Of a stretch of 64,000 bases of DNA, positions 25,333-35,869 are shown piece after piece. Both the position numbers and the translations under genes were made by a program. The notes beneath the pieces were generated by a model. It ran no database searches, was not told where the DNA came from, and saw nothing but the letters and a program-made list of their open reading frames with translations. Numbering within the stretch: the stretch's first letter is position 1; each line of letters begins with the position of its first letter. Source of the stretch: Synaphobranchus kaupii (Eukaryota > Chordata > Actinopteri > Anguilliformes > Synaphobranchidae); contig CM056376.1 of NCBI GenBank assembly GCA_029718625.1, positions 117,029,307 to 117,093,306 of the forward strand, read 5' to 3'.

Positions 25333-26307
25333 GGGCTCTATTTTAATAAACCAAACGCAATGGTGAACACAAGAGTAAGCGCTTGGCGGTATCGCTCTGA
25401 GGGCGTGTCGGCGAGAAATTTGGTAATTTCATGACGGCAATCTTGGCGCATCTGATGGCGGTATTGCTAAAAGGCTGGGTTTAAATGTCCAAGGTGTGTC
25501 TCTATGGTAGCCAATCAAATTGTTGTTCTCATGCTTTAAAAAAAGCCAGTTGGAATGCAATCGCTCCATGCAATTTCATAATGAGCAACCCAAACGCACT
25601 GGACCGTCAACGACAAGAGCGATTTTCCGCACAGGAATCAGACATACTTGCAACAGAAGTACAGGCTAGGACTGTAGTAATTTATGGATCACAATCCACA
25701 CCACCTCGTCTCCCAGAAGTTCGGAAGGCACGGGAGGAGGTGGCGAATGCATTAATTAGCCTACATTAGGTGATGTAGGCATAATTATGATTCAAATGGT
25801 AGGCTTATGATTCAACTGTGTCAATGTGTAATTTATATATTATAGGCTATTGGCCTACATGATCGCAAGTTTCTTGTAAGCTGTCCTGTTTTATTCTAGT
25901 AGTTTAAATTAAAATTAATTAATTAATAATAATTATAGGCTATTTGTTCATTAAATGGAAGTGTAATGTTGGCATCACCTATAGACACTACATAGAACTA
26001 CATGACTAATAAGTTGCCAAATTGCCAGAGTCTATTGCGTTGCCCCTAAGAGGTGGTTCCAGCTGATCATAACGCAATGGGTTTTCGTTGGTTCAAATTG
26101 TCACTGAGCCGAAAGTATTTTAGAACACGCCCCAGACAGCGCCACCCATCCCACTGCAGCGCAAGCGAAAGGATGTTATGTTGAGAATTTGTTGATCCTA
26201 GCGGTATTGCTGAGAAACGCCATAGCGCCAGTTTTAAGACGTTGATGCTGTCAACAAGCTTGCATTTGACTATACCGTCCCCTTGCGCTGGTTTGAAAAT
26301 AGAGCCC
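25333..26307. mobile_element. PIF/Harbinger-like nonautonomous element
   Basis: The termini GGGCTCTATTTTAATAAACC and, on the complement, GGGCTCTATTTTCAAACCAG are inverted repeats. The element is flanked by a 3-bp ATA duplication (25,330-25,332 and 26,308-26,310), as expected for the superfamily although TWA is more usual. Removing it with one ATA rejoins the surrounding 27-bp minisatellite exactly. It is 975 bp long. It carries a fragment of a Myb/SANT-like accessory gene but no recognisable transposase. Confidence 0.82.
25581..25769 (+). pseudogene. Fragment of a Harbinger-type Myb/SANT-like accessory gene
   Basis: Harbinger elements encode, besides the transposase, a Myb-like DNA-binding protein related to the host proteins NAIF1 and MSANTD. 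From ATG at 25,581 the frame gives MSNPNAL..RQRQERFSAQ, then ESDILATEVQ and VVIYGSQ, then PPRLPEVRKAREEVANAL. This matches the first helices of that domain (F/RFS.EE...L..EV..R...IYG). In family members a Trp sits in the KR/AWEEV position, and here the codon is CGG (Arg). The frame stops at 25,769 and the rest of the protein is missing. Recognition is from memory of the family and should be checked by a profile search. Confidence 0.6.
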
Positions 26308-26567
26308 ATAATGTCTCCCCATGTGCCAATATGTCAATTTATAGTGTCGTTTGTACGTTGTTTAAACATTTTTGTGGACCAATCCATGGCAGTTTGTGGC
26401 ACCTCCTAGTCAGAGGCTCTCCCTACTGTGCAGACTGGCTCCACTGCGCAGACTCTTTTTGTACAACATGGCGGCAAAAACTATACTTCCGCCTGACTTC
26501 CGGAGCATCAAAACGTTTTTTACGAGCACGTGGGAAGGCAATGGGTGACGTAACAGTGACTTTGTCC

Positions 26568-27055
26568 TAGGGCTGGGCGATATATCGTAACGATAATTAT
26601 CGATTGCAATAACGGCCGTTGCCAGCATGTGGGGTATTGCCTTTCTTTTCGTCTTTTTTTCTTTAATTATACCTGATGCGGTAGTAATCTAAACTTCAAA
26701 ACCCGTGTGAAATTCTTCCGGGAAAAAAACGTCATCACTGTCTACTGCGTGTTGATAAGACGGACAATCACTGAAAGGCGTTGCACCTTTCATGCGATTG
26801 ACAAAAACACATCACATGATCACGTGAAAGCTGTATGACCTTGCTGCTGGTTGGTTGTCTTATCAACACTCAATAGATATCAGCGGTGGTGTTTTCTTCC
26901 GGAAGCATTTCACGCGGCCTCTGGATGTTTGGATGTTTACTGCCGTATATTGGGTATACTTAAAGAAAAAAAGACGAAAAGAAAGGCGCCCCACACGGTG
27001 GCAACGGGCGTTATTGCATTCGATAATTATCGATGTTGTATATCGCCCAGCCCTA
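26568..27055. mobile_element. hAT-superfamily fold-back element with an 8-bp target duplication
   Basis: The left end TAGGGCTGGGCGATATATCG and the right end on the complement TAGGGCTGGGCGATATACAA are inverted. CTTTGTCC duplicates exactly on both sides (26,560-26,567 and 27,056-27,063), the 8-bp duplication of hAT elements. Most of the 488 bp is one imperfect palindrome: the inner arms both contain CTTTCTTTTCGTCTTTTTTT, GTGTTGATAAGAC and, near the centre, CACATCACATGATCACGTG. The short palindrome CGATAATTATCGAT occurs near both ends. It has no coding capacity. Confidence 0.92.
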
Positions 27056-27227
27056 CTTTGTCCATATTTTTTTACGGTCTATAGTACACACAGTCTGAAG
27101 CTTGCTTAGAGAGGTAAACACTTTTCAACATAAAGTTCAAATTTAAAGTTCAAGTTGTAGTGGAACTGAGCGATCACAAAGTTTACACACAAATCTGTGC
27201 ATTTACACAGTTAATAAATGAGGCCCC

Positions 27228-27704
27228 AGGAGACTCTTGTCCTCCATCCTCTGGTTCACAGGCATGGGCTCGTTTCAAACGTGTCAACTTTCTCTTAATA
27301 TGAAAGATGGAAATGTGGTAACATAGTTTCACTGCTAGTGGCGGCAGAATTAAAAACATATGTATAGGTGTTAAAACTACAAATGATAAAATCTTGGCCT
27401 ACTCCCCCCTGCCTTGGGCAATCCCACAATACCTTTGAAGTGTGCCATGCCTCTTCTGCATGCCCCTCGTGAATTCTTGTTGACTGTTTGAACAGCAGTG
27501 CTTAATTAAACACAAAACTAAGGGAGAACCTTGACTGAATTGGAACAGAAGGGGCAGAGCACTGACTGCCACAATAAGAGATGTTGACACGTCTGATCTC
27601 TCCATGTCAGAGCAAGCAAATCTTGAAGCACACATGGTTTTCTTAGGCAAATAGCGTTTGTTTGTGTTTGTCGGCTGAATTTAATATACCTTATGTGCAT
27701 ATTT

Positions 27705-27738
<34 letters not shown>

Positions 27739-28000
27739 ATGTGATGGTGTGTTTTTGAATGTGTGTGTATGCGAGAAGAATATAGGTTAGCTGTCTAACA
27801 TGTTTAAAAACCTGCACCTGCTCCTCTGAATGAGCAACGTGGTCTGGCTCAAAGGTTACACTGTGAGTCAAAGGTGAAATAAGGGAAAGCTTGGTACTGA
27901 ACTCTGCAAAACAGCAACTGTGCCTTTCGACTGGCTGGACAGAAATTAGTGCCAAAAGAACTGTAATTTGTATTTTATAACTAGAATGTTAGTTAATTGG
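27228..28000. other. Intronic DNA with a short (GT)n tract
   Basis: No exon or mobile element was recognised. A (GT)n microsatellite lies at about 27,711-27,738. The rest looks unique. Confidence 0.4.
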
Positions 28001-28312
28001 TTATACTTTATTGACCCCGTGGGGTAATCTGTCTTCTGCATTTGACCCATCCTAACTACTTAGGAGCAGTGGGCAGCCACAGGGCGGCACCCGGGGACCA
28101 ACTCCAATTCTGGGGCTAGTGCCTTGGTCAAGGGCAATGGCAGGAGTATACCTAACCCTACATGCATGTCTTTGGTGTGGGAGGAAACTGGAGGAAACCT
28201 GCGTGAACATGTGGACAGCATGCGCGGACAGCATGCAAACTCTACCTGGACCGGGATTCGAACCCAGAACCTCTGTCTTGCAAGGTGACAGTGCTAACCA
28301 ACCATGTTGCCC
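28001..28312 (-). mobile_element. tRNA-derived SINE, second family
   Basis: On the minus strand it starts GGGCAACATGGTTGGTTAGC with a strong B box, GGGTTCGAATCCC. The body includes TTTCCTCCAGTTTCCTCCCA and CTGCCCACTGCTCCTAAGT. The 3' end reads GGGTCAAATGCAGAAGACAG..CCCCACGGGGTCAATAAAGTAT, a tail common in fish SINEs. The head resembles that of the SINE at 24,082, but the 3' half and the tail differ. A short 5' internal repeat (GGACAGCATGC twice) is visible. Confidence 0.85.
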
Positions 28313-29000
28313 AACGTGTACTGAAATAATATGAATATTAATCAGGTACTGCAATAATATGAATATTAACCATTTGAGTGAAAGTCTGTATTCAGTCATT
28401 AGCTAATGGATCTGAAAATAAAGCAATAAATCACTGGCTGTCCTTGTATGGGTAAATCAGTACGATACTTTAAGGTGTTTTTGGAAAGTCCACAAACAAG
28501 GTTTCTCTTGCCTTGTTTAAGTGTTCAAGAGTCTGAGACACTTCCCTTGTTCTAAAACCGCTCGCCCCTCAATCCCTGCCCCACTGCCTCCTCCCTGATG
28601 GGGCAATTAGGCATGAAAACAAAGCCGGCCTCCCGCTGCAGGAAACAACACAGAGACCTCAGTGATGCCAGGAAGCATAAATCTGTCATCGTTGCCTGCC
28701 ACGGGGTTGCTGTGTGCGTTAGCGGTGGAACAGGCAGACGAGGAGGGGGTGGGAGCAAAGGGGAAAGCCAGAAGAACCAGAGCAGACCTTTGAAAGCGGT
28801 TGGCACTGCTACCAAAGAGCAGGAGAACGGAAAGGAAGGAGTGAGAGGATAGACGCTGATGCCTTTACCAGCCGACCAATCAGCCGACTCTGGAGGGAGC
28901 TCCTGGGATCAGCCAGATCCTTCTTGTTAGCACTGGCCTCGATCCTGCCAAGGCCTGCCTCCATTACAACCTCCCTTTCCTTTTTGCCTCTCTGTCAAAG
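28313..29000. other. Intronic DNA, partly unique-looking
   Basis: It begins with a two-copy repeat of about 28 bp (AATAATATGAATATTAA) at 28,325-28,370. The stretch about 28,590-28,920 is unique-looking and G/C-balanced. No exon was recognised in it. Confidence 0.35.
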
Positions 29001-29006
29001 GCTTCC

Positions 29007-29106
29007 TTGAACACGGTCCAACGGGGCAACCGTTCCCCATTACCGAAAAGAACATTCATCATGGTTTTTGAAGGCCTAAATGATTGCCTTGTTGGACCGT
29101 GTTTAA
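29007..29106. repeat. Long hairpin with about 24-bp arms
   Basis: TTGAACACGGTCCAACGGGG at 29,007 pairs with the complement of TTGTTGGACCGTGTTTAA ending at 29,106, with one or two mismatches and a loop of roughly 50 bp. It may be a tiny MITE or simply a palindrome. Nothing indicates that it is transcribed on its own. Confidence 0.6.
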
Positions 29107-29502
29107 GCCCACTGAGAAGCTGCAACTGAGGGATAAGTTTCTCAGTACTAAAGCTATCAGTGAGGTTGTGCTATAAATTATTATAAATGATGGGTAAATG
29201 ATGGGGAAACAATATTTCAATAAGGTCTGGGTTAAAATCTTTTAATGGCAATGGTGTTCAGTATGTGCTATTGAAACTAATTTCTTGAAACTTTCCTGTC
29301 CCCTGCTGAGCCAGATCTACCCACCCTAAACATCAGCACCATTCAGTCATCTCAATCTCTATCTCTACCACAGGCTCTATCTCTACCTACCAAGCTCAAG
29401 AACCCTAATCCCCAGTCCCAGCTACTCAACTATCCATCTACCCCAAGTCACCTCCTACCTACTTCTTTAAGCCGACATCCGCCCTTTTCTGGCACACCTC
29501 GA

Positions 29503-30126
29503 GTGCAACCGACTCAGTCATCTCGGCAAGCTAATTTTATGCCTGTACGTAGGAAGAATAGCTGCCATCCCAAGCCGTATCAGACTGATCCTGTCCACAC
29601 CTCAAACAGGTATTCCCCCCTCAGTGACCTCCTTCATTGCCTTACCGACTCACCTACTGAAAAGGCATTGGTGATTGGGGATTCCATTCTGGGGAACATA
29701 CGACTTGAGTCTCCTACTGCTATTGTAACCTGTCTTCCTGGTGCTAGAGCCCCTGATATAGAGGCCAATTTAAAAGTTATGACTAAGGGCAAGAAATGTT
29801 TTTCAAAGATTGTCATTCATGTAGGCACTAATGATGTTCGCATGTGGCAATCAGAGATTACAAAGTTAAATTTTACCTCTGTCTATAAGCAGGCAAAGAA
29901 GTTGAGCAAACAGGTCATCTTCTCCGGCCCACTGCCTGTCCGCAGGGGTGATGAGATTCACAGCAGGCTCACCTCCCTTAACCGGTGGCTCTTAAACTGG
30001 TGCTCCTCTCATAATTTGCACTTTGTGAATAACTGGCCAACCTATGTCCAGTATTCACTTGTACAGTCTTTTAGCATCAGACCTCATACCTCAGTCACCC
30101 TCCCCTCTTCTCATGTCCAACACTAG
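29503..30126 (+). pseudogene. L2 ORF1 remnant with an SGNH/GDS esterase-like domain
   Basis: In several L2/CR1-group elements the first frame encodes an SGNH-hydrolase-like protein thought to assist retrotransposition. Seen: ALVIGDSILGN with the GDS block near residue 59-61, CLPGARAPDI (the Gly block), VIHVGTNDV with GTND near 108-111 (the Asn block), and HFVNNW. The closing D-x-x-H block usually found near the C terminus is absent because the frame changes after about residue 180. The N-terminal part is Ser/Pro-rich, and open sequence continues upstream of the chosen Met to about 29,290. Confidence 0.75.
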
Positions 30127-30269
30127 CTCTCTCCAAGTGCCTGGTACTTATTGTATTGAGACTGTCTTTATTCCCCATCTTGGACATAGCAGAACCCATA
30201 GGGGTGTATGTCACAACAATCTCATCGCCACCAATACCTACTACACTGCAGCAAAAAATAGAGCAAAAA

Positions 30270-31745
30270 CTGTGTCGAGCAGTAGGACACACATTAATAT
30301 TAGATCACTCTCCACAAAGGCAATTCTTATTAATGAGCTAATCACTGATTATAATCCTGATGCGCTCTCCCTCACTGAAACATGGCTCAAGCCTGAGGAG
30401 TACATTCCCCAAAATGAGGCTTCTCCTCCAGGCTACACCAGCAGTCAGACCCCACATGCAACCGGTAAAGGTGGGGGTGTTGCTCTGATTTTTCATGCTA
30501 CATTCATATGCTAAAAACTGGGTATGTGTTTTCATCTTTTGAGGCTATGGTTATGAACTTTGCGCTGGTATCCACAAAACAGTTTCTTTGTGTAACTATT
30601 TACAGACCCCCTGGGCCATATGCAATGTTCCTTCTGGAATTTCTTGTCAGATCTTGCAGCCATAGCTGACTTTTTAGGTGATTTTAACATCTATATGGAT
30701 AATGAAACTGATCCTCTCTGTAGGGCTTTCACATCTATTTTGATTCAATTGAGTTTAAACAATTTGTATCTGGTCCAACCCACTATCACAACCACACATT
30801 GGATCTTGTTTTATCTTTTGGAATATGAAACCATTAGAAACAACATTACTGGCACATCTGGAATAGAAGACACTCTTCTTGCAAATCTCAATCTTACACT
30901 GACCAATTTCCCCTTGCACTCATCTCCTTTAAAGAAACAAGGTTGGGAGGAGCCAAATTGTGTAGCGACCCTTGAAGCATTCCTGCCTATATCCCATGAA
31001 CAGTTTTTTAAGCTTGTAATGTCCTCTAAATCCTCAAGTTGTCTTTTGGATCCCCTACCGACCACATTACTTAAGGAACTCCTTCCGGTATTGGGTGCAC
31101 CCTCGCTTAACATAATTAACTGTTCTCTTTCCTCTGGTTGTGTACCCAACCCACTGAAAGTTGCTGTCATCAAGCCTCTGCTAAAAAGGCCAAATCTTGA
31201 CCCTGAATCCCTCAAAAACTACAGACCTATTTCCAATCTTCCCTTCTTATCTAAAATACTTGAAAAGGCTGTAGCCAAACAACTCACCACCTTTCTGTAG
31301 ATTAATAATATCTATGAAAGTCTTCAGTCTGGGTTCAGGCCCCATCACATTTGTTTCTTCTAGAATAGATTATTGCAATGCCCTATTATCTGGCTGTCCG
31401 AACATTACTCTGCACAATTTGCAACTAATTTAAAACACAGCTGCAAGAATCTTGACCAGAACTAGGAGATCAGAACACATTACCCCTGATTTGATTTTAA
31501 AGTACTGCTGTTGACTTATAAATCACTTCATGGTCTAGCCCCTTCATATCTTTCCAACCTGCTCACACCTTATGTTCCCACACGTATTCTCCACTCCCAA
31601 TAAGCAGGACATCTTGTGGTCCCAAATATAAAAATAAAAAACAGTAGGTGGCAGAGCCTTTTCTGTGGAACAGTCTGCCGGACCATGTCAGGGATGCAGA
31701 GTCAGTCTCTACTTTTAAAACAAGACTTAAAACTCACTTTTTTGC
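30270..31745 (+). pseudogene. L2 ORF2 (endonuclease-reverse transcriptase) remnant
   Basis: Pieces of an apurinic-type endonuclease and a reverse transcriptase lie in order but in changing frames. 30,270-30,510 gives INIRSLSTKA, ALSLTETWLKPEE and GKGGGVALIF. A frameshift near 30,515 precedes YRPPGPYA, and another precedes GDFNIYMDN and THWILFYLL. 30,960-31,300 gives DPLPTTLLKELLPVL, LKVAVIKPLLKRPNLDPESL and NYRPISNLPFLSK, followed by a TAG. The C-terminal region resumes with DYKVLLLTYKSLHGLAP-like sequence through about 31,745. The catalytic reverse transcriptase core is missing, so it cannot be active. Confidence 0.85.
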
Positions 31746-32021
31746 TCTTGCGTTTTTATAGAATATATTTTTTTAAATTTTGTGTTTTTATCATGTGATT
31801 TTGTGTGTTTGTTTTAATTGCGTTGTACAGTGTATTGTGACCTTTGTGTAAAATGCACTTTAAATCCCAATAAACGTAAACTTATTGTGTTATTATTGTA
31901 TTATATAGTGTTATTATTAGTATTGTATTAACTGTTAAAAAAGCTGAATTCATAAATTGTCATTTTTACTGAATTCTCACTTGCCAACATTGGTGAGGAA
32001 ACTTTGAAAGGAAAAAAAATA

Positions 32022-32175
32022 TACAGTGAAATGCAAAAGTATTGGGACAGTGACACAATTTTTGTTGTTTTGGCTCTGTACTCCAGCACATTGGATTTGA
32101 AACAGAATAAATACAAAGTCATCAGGTGATCCGTGTAGAAGTTACAGCCCTTTTTATACATATTCCCCCATTTGA
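32022..32175 (+). mobile_element. Tc1/mariner-like element fragment, copy 2
   Basis: TACAGTGAAATGCAAAAGTA, TTGGGACAGTGACACA, TTGTTGTTTTGGCTCTGTACTCCAGCACATTGGATTTGAAAC and CCGTGTAGAAGTTACAGCCC occur in the same order as in the fragment at 15,826. Only an end is present. An adjacent near-duplicate, CCCATTCACAAATGCCCCATTCACAGATGCC at about 32,199-32,230, is a short local repeat. Confidence 0.6.
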
Positions 32176-34314
32176 GGGAATGTCTTGGTTGCGGCTGCCC
32201 CATTCACAAATGCCCCATTCACAGATGCCTGCAGTAGGGATCTCGGCAGAAGTGTAAAAAACATGGAGAGAAAAATGGCTATGAAATCTTTTCATTTCCT
32301 TGAAATTGTGAACAGGCGTCATCACCTTCCCCCAAAAGGCTTACGTGCAGCCTCCCCTGTCAGAGGACCTTCTGTTTGATCAGATACGAGGAACAGGGAA
32401 AGCGAAACCGAGAAAATATTTACCTAAATCAACTGTGGTCTGTGAAGGAGACGTCGGAGGAAGGGAGTGAGTACAGTAATAGGAAAAAGGTGCCAGTATC
32501 CCTTTGCAGAGTGGAATTTGGAGAGGAAAACATAGGTGACAGGCCCCGATATGGGCCCTTCTCAGCTATTTGAGCCACATGTGAACATTCTGAAATGATA
32601 TGCTGGCCACAAAAATAAATCACTCAGAAAGCTCAAATGAACTCCACTGTCATGTATGATTTATTATGCTGATCCATCCATCTTCAAATAATGAATCCAG
32701 AAGGCATACCTATATACTCTGCATACCTGAACACCCCCTTATAAAGTGCTCTGTAAAAATGTGGAAACTCCATATACCAAAATGTTGCCGGGTTACAATG
32801 GTTACTTTCATATAAATGTCTTGCACAAACTAAGTGAGTAATGCATAACTGTTGGTCTGTCACTGGTTGGCTAGCCAATGTGACACTGTTAACAAAACAC
32901 CTGAAGCATATCTAGCTATTTCTTAACAGCTATGTTCCAGTTAACGTTGGCTAAATCGTTTGTTTTATTATATGGTTATGTGAAGTTATATCTGAATTAC
33001 CTGTGTTTATATAAGGTCAGAAGGCACAGAAATTCATGAGAGTGAGAGCCTGTCATCATTCTAGTTATTTCTGTGGAAAACCTGTACTTTATGGGTATAG
33101 GGTTTATGCTGCTAGCCTGTAAGTTAACAAAGCAGTTGGCATACCTGCCATCCCAATACAGAACACAAGTGCCCTCAGTGATGACCTCATCAGATAAGGT
33201 CATCCCACAATACACTGGGATACCACCCTACCCTGCCTGAGCATAAACAACACACAACACAGTGGTTTCATCTGGACAAGGTTTGGTTACACCAGCGAAG
33301 CTCTGCCAACAAAGAGATTAGGAAAAGGAGGAGAGCTGTAAAGGGCCCAACAAAATGCTGTCCTCAGACCCACTTCTCTGCATCAAAGGTTAACTGCCAC
33401 TGAGGCAGGCCTGCCCATGAGGAACAGCTATGATGAGGTTGCTCCAACAACTTCCTCACTCCAAATCTCAAGCCAACTGGATAATTGACCAATTTTGTGG
33501 AGGATTTACAGTTCCCCTGTCACTACATCATGGTAGCATCTTAAGAATTTTAACGTCTGTTCTTTTAGCTGCTTGGTTACTTCTCCTCTCCTCCTTCTTT
33601 CACAACTCTGGCACCTTTCTTTTTCTTCTCTGTCATGCCTTCCTCTACTTCGCCTTCCACCACATCGTCTCTTTCTCATAATCGAGGAAATCAGAGCCAG
33701 AATTCTTCCCCTACTGTCCAGCACAGAGCTTCATACAAACCAAAATCCCAACAAAAATTAAACTGAGATGTTATCCATTTCTGCCACAGACACATCATGG
33801 GTGAGTTATGCTCCCAACCACCAGAGGAAGATGTTATCTAACATTAAAAAAAAGGAAAAACCAGGCTCCGCGTTTCACACCACTTGCCGAACAATCCTAG
33901 GCATTGTGCTGGACAGAGCATGACTAAGTGAATGCAAAAAAAATCCCACTTGGGCTGACACACTGTACCTTTTCCTAATCCTTGCCAAGCTATCCATTTT
34001 TGTCAAAGCACTGGTCAATGTCTGCCAAAACATGTGTGATGATACAACTGATTGTGCTCTCCTTTTGCGCTCCCCCCATAAACACTAAAGTATATTACTA
34101 ATATGAGGAGAATATGACTAAATGTTAAAAAACAAAATTGTTTAATTAGAAGGTGTGTAATAGAATTCCCACTGACTGAAATCATAATCAAATTTTTAAT
34201 TAGCTTATAATTTTTTTTTTTTACAATTTTTCTTCCAAATTTTGAATCAGCAATTGTGCCTCTCGAGTTGCAACTTTTCCACCTGTACCCATGTGCACTC
34301 CTCCATTGCACATG
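32176..34314. other. Intronic DNA without recognised genes
   Basis: No exon, RNA gene or mobile element was recognised. CT-rich DNA lies around 33,580-33,680. Open frames are short and lack domains. Confidence 0.4.
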
Positions 34315-34830
34315 CCAGCCAGCATTTTAGACATACTGTGTCTGTGCGTGTACATAATTAGTTATTCGTCTTTTCATAATGGTAATTGGATCAACTACTA
34401 ATTTCTGATTGATCCATATTCATATTGACTTTGCCATTCACTGATAATTTGAGGGCTGGATGAAATTACTGAGCCAACGAGGGCACATATGAGCAGGGCA
34501 AGCTTACAGGCATTAAACAGGCCAATATCGGCAAGGCACCACGCCACAACATAATGTTCCCATTCATGGCTGAGGCTGCCTCTCCAATCTGCAATTATGT
34601 CCCTTTGTCTTTGCAGCCAGAATTAGACATTCAGCACATTTTGGAGATGGGAGTCAACTGCGACCAGATAATCTGCGTTTATCCCTGATACAGGCCTGCA
34701 TTTCTAAGTTATGTTGGCCTTTGGCCTGTGGTTAGAACAGACCTGTGCTTTAATGATAACCCTGGGACGCTCCCTGAGCATGTACCAGAAGTTTATCTTT
34801 GAGTTATTATTTCACTAGCACATCTAATTT
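34315..34830. promoter_or_regulatory. Candidate conserved noncoding (enhancer-like) segment
   Basis: The stretch is free of simple repeats and recognised mobile elements, has even composition, and is dense in homeodomain-type sites: ATAATTAGTTATTCG, GGTAATTGGATCAAC, CTACTAATTT, CTGCAATTATG and TTTAATGATAA. This texture is typical of vertebrate developmental enhancers in long introns. It is an impression from composition alone. Confidence 0.25.
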
Positions 34831-35229
34831 AAAGTGATAAAATGTGTTCCCTAGAGGTCAGATTATCCATCTAATATGCTCTTAAATGAATACCAAAGGT
34901 GAGTAGGTGGGTTAGGCTCAAAAAGCAGTTAAAGATGAACAACTAGAATGACAAGAGGCCAGTGATGCTTTGTCATTTCTTCAGCGAGTGGGTCCTGATT
35001 TAATTCTATAACACTCAATGCAATTTCAGCCCAGATTTGTCCCTGATAAAGGATTCTCTGGATTGATACAATTTGCAATGGTTATTGCTGACATTTTGTG
35101 CATGCTGTGTTTCTGGTACTTGTGAGGTATGCTGACTGAAATCAGAGACGTATCTGAGTAGTGATGGAACAATGAGGCATCCATGGGCTCCATAATGTCT
35201 AGATTCATCATTGATTTAAGTATATCAGG

Positions 35230-35400
35230 ATCTTAAATGAGCCTAAATGAGAATCCTGAAAAAATATTTAAAGATCCTATATGTAAGAATTCTGTCAAGA
35301 TCTTTAAAGGTCCTAAATAAGATCTCTCAAGATCCTTAAAAGATAATTTGAGATCTTTAGGGATTCCACCCAGGTCTTTAAAGATCCTAACAAGAGCCGT
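35230..35400. repeat. Degenerate AAGATCCTTAAAG-type tandem repeat, left part
   Basis: Degenerate units of roughly 20-28 bp, such as AAGATCTTTAAAGGTCCTAA, CAAGATCCTTAAAAGAT and GGTCTTTAAAGATCCTAACA, repeat several times. The same motif family resumes at 35,870 after about 470 bp of unrelated A/T-rich DNA. Confidence 0.7.
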
Positions 35401-35869
35401 AAAAGGCCCACTTTGTGCATTGCAACTAAGTACCTCGGTGGATCATGGTTCTCATAGTTTCTTTTTTTTTACTGTAACCAGCCACAATACAATACCACAA
35501 AAACCTTTTCCATTTGGCAATATGTTAGCTATCTATTCTTGTCGATATAATATCTGACAAGTTAAAATGACGAGTGAGTGATGTTGTTTTCCATGGTCAT
35601 CAGCTGTGCAAGGACTACAAAAAATATCAGATACTAAAAACAAAGAAGAAGAATGAAATACAGAAGACAAAAGATAAACAAGGAAGTTTTAAATTTTAAA
35701 TACTACTACTTTTAAATACTACTTATTTTTCCTTTTGAAATGCTTTTCATGAGGACCTTTATCATTATTTTTATTAGGATACTAATTATATACTAGGGTA
35801 CCATATCTTCATCTTTTTGCTTGTTGTAAGCAATTGCCATTTTTTTTAGCTACCAAAATTACTGAGTGG

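Larger units (their letters stand above)
23878..27227. mobile_element. Outer element of a transposon nest (GGGGCCT..TTTAT ends)
   Basis: The left end GGGGCCTAATTTATCAAACT and the right end, read on the complement as GGGGCCTCATTTATTAACTG, are inverted repeats. Between them lie a SINE (24,082), a fold-back element (24,548), a minisatellite (25,224), a Harbinger-like element (25,333) and a hAT-like fold-back element (26,568). What remains of the outer element would be roughly 1 kb of noncoding DNA. No target duplication was found, so the two ends belonging to one insertion is an inference from their similarity and orientation. Confidence 0.55.
29290..31890 (+). mobile_element. Decayed L2-type non-LTR retrotransposon
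   Basis: The order is that of fish L2 elements: a first frame with a GDS-type esterase domain, then a second frame with endonuclease (INIRSLSTKA, ETWL, GDFNI), the start of reverse transcriptase (KNYRPISNLPFLSKILEKAV, QSGFRPHH) and the C-terminal region (RIDYCNAL-like, TYKSLHGLAPSYLSNLL). The 3' untranslated end contains AATAAAC and T/A-rich tail sequence. The reverse transcriptase centre, including the YxDD-type motif, is deleted between about 31,345 and 31,360. The 5' boundary is approximate and the copy appears truncated. Confidence 0.85.
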
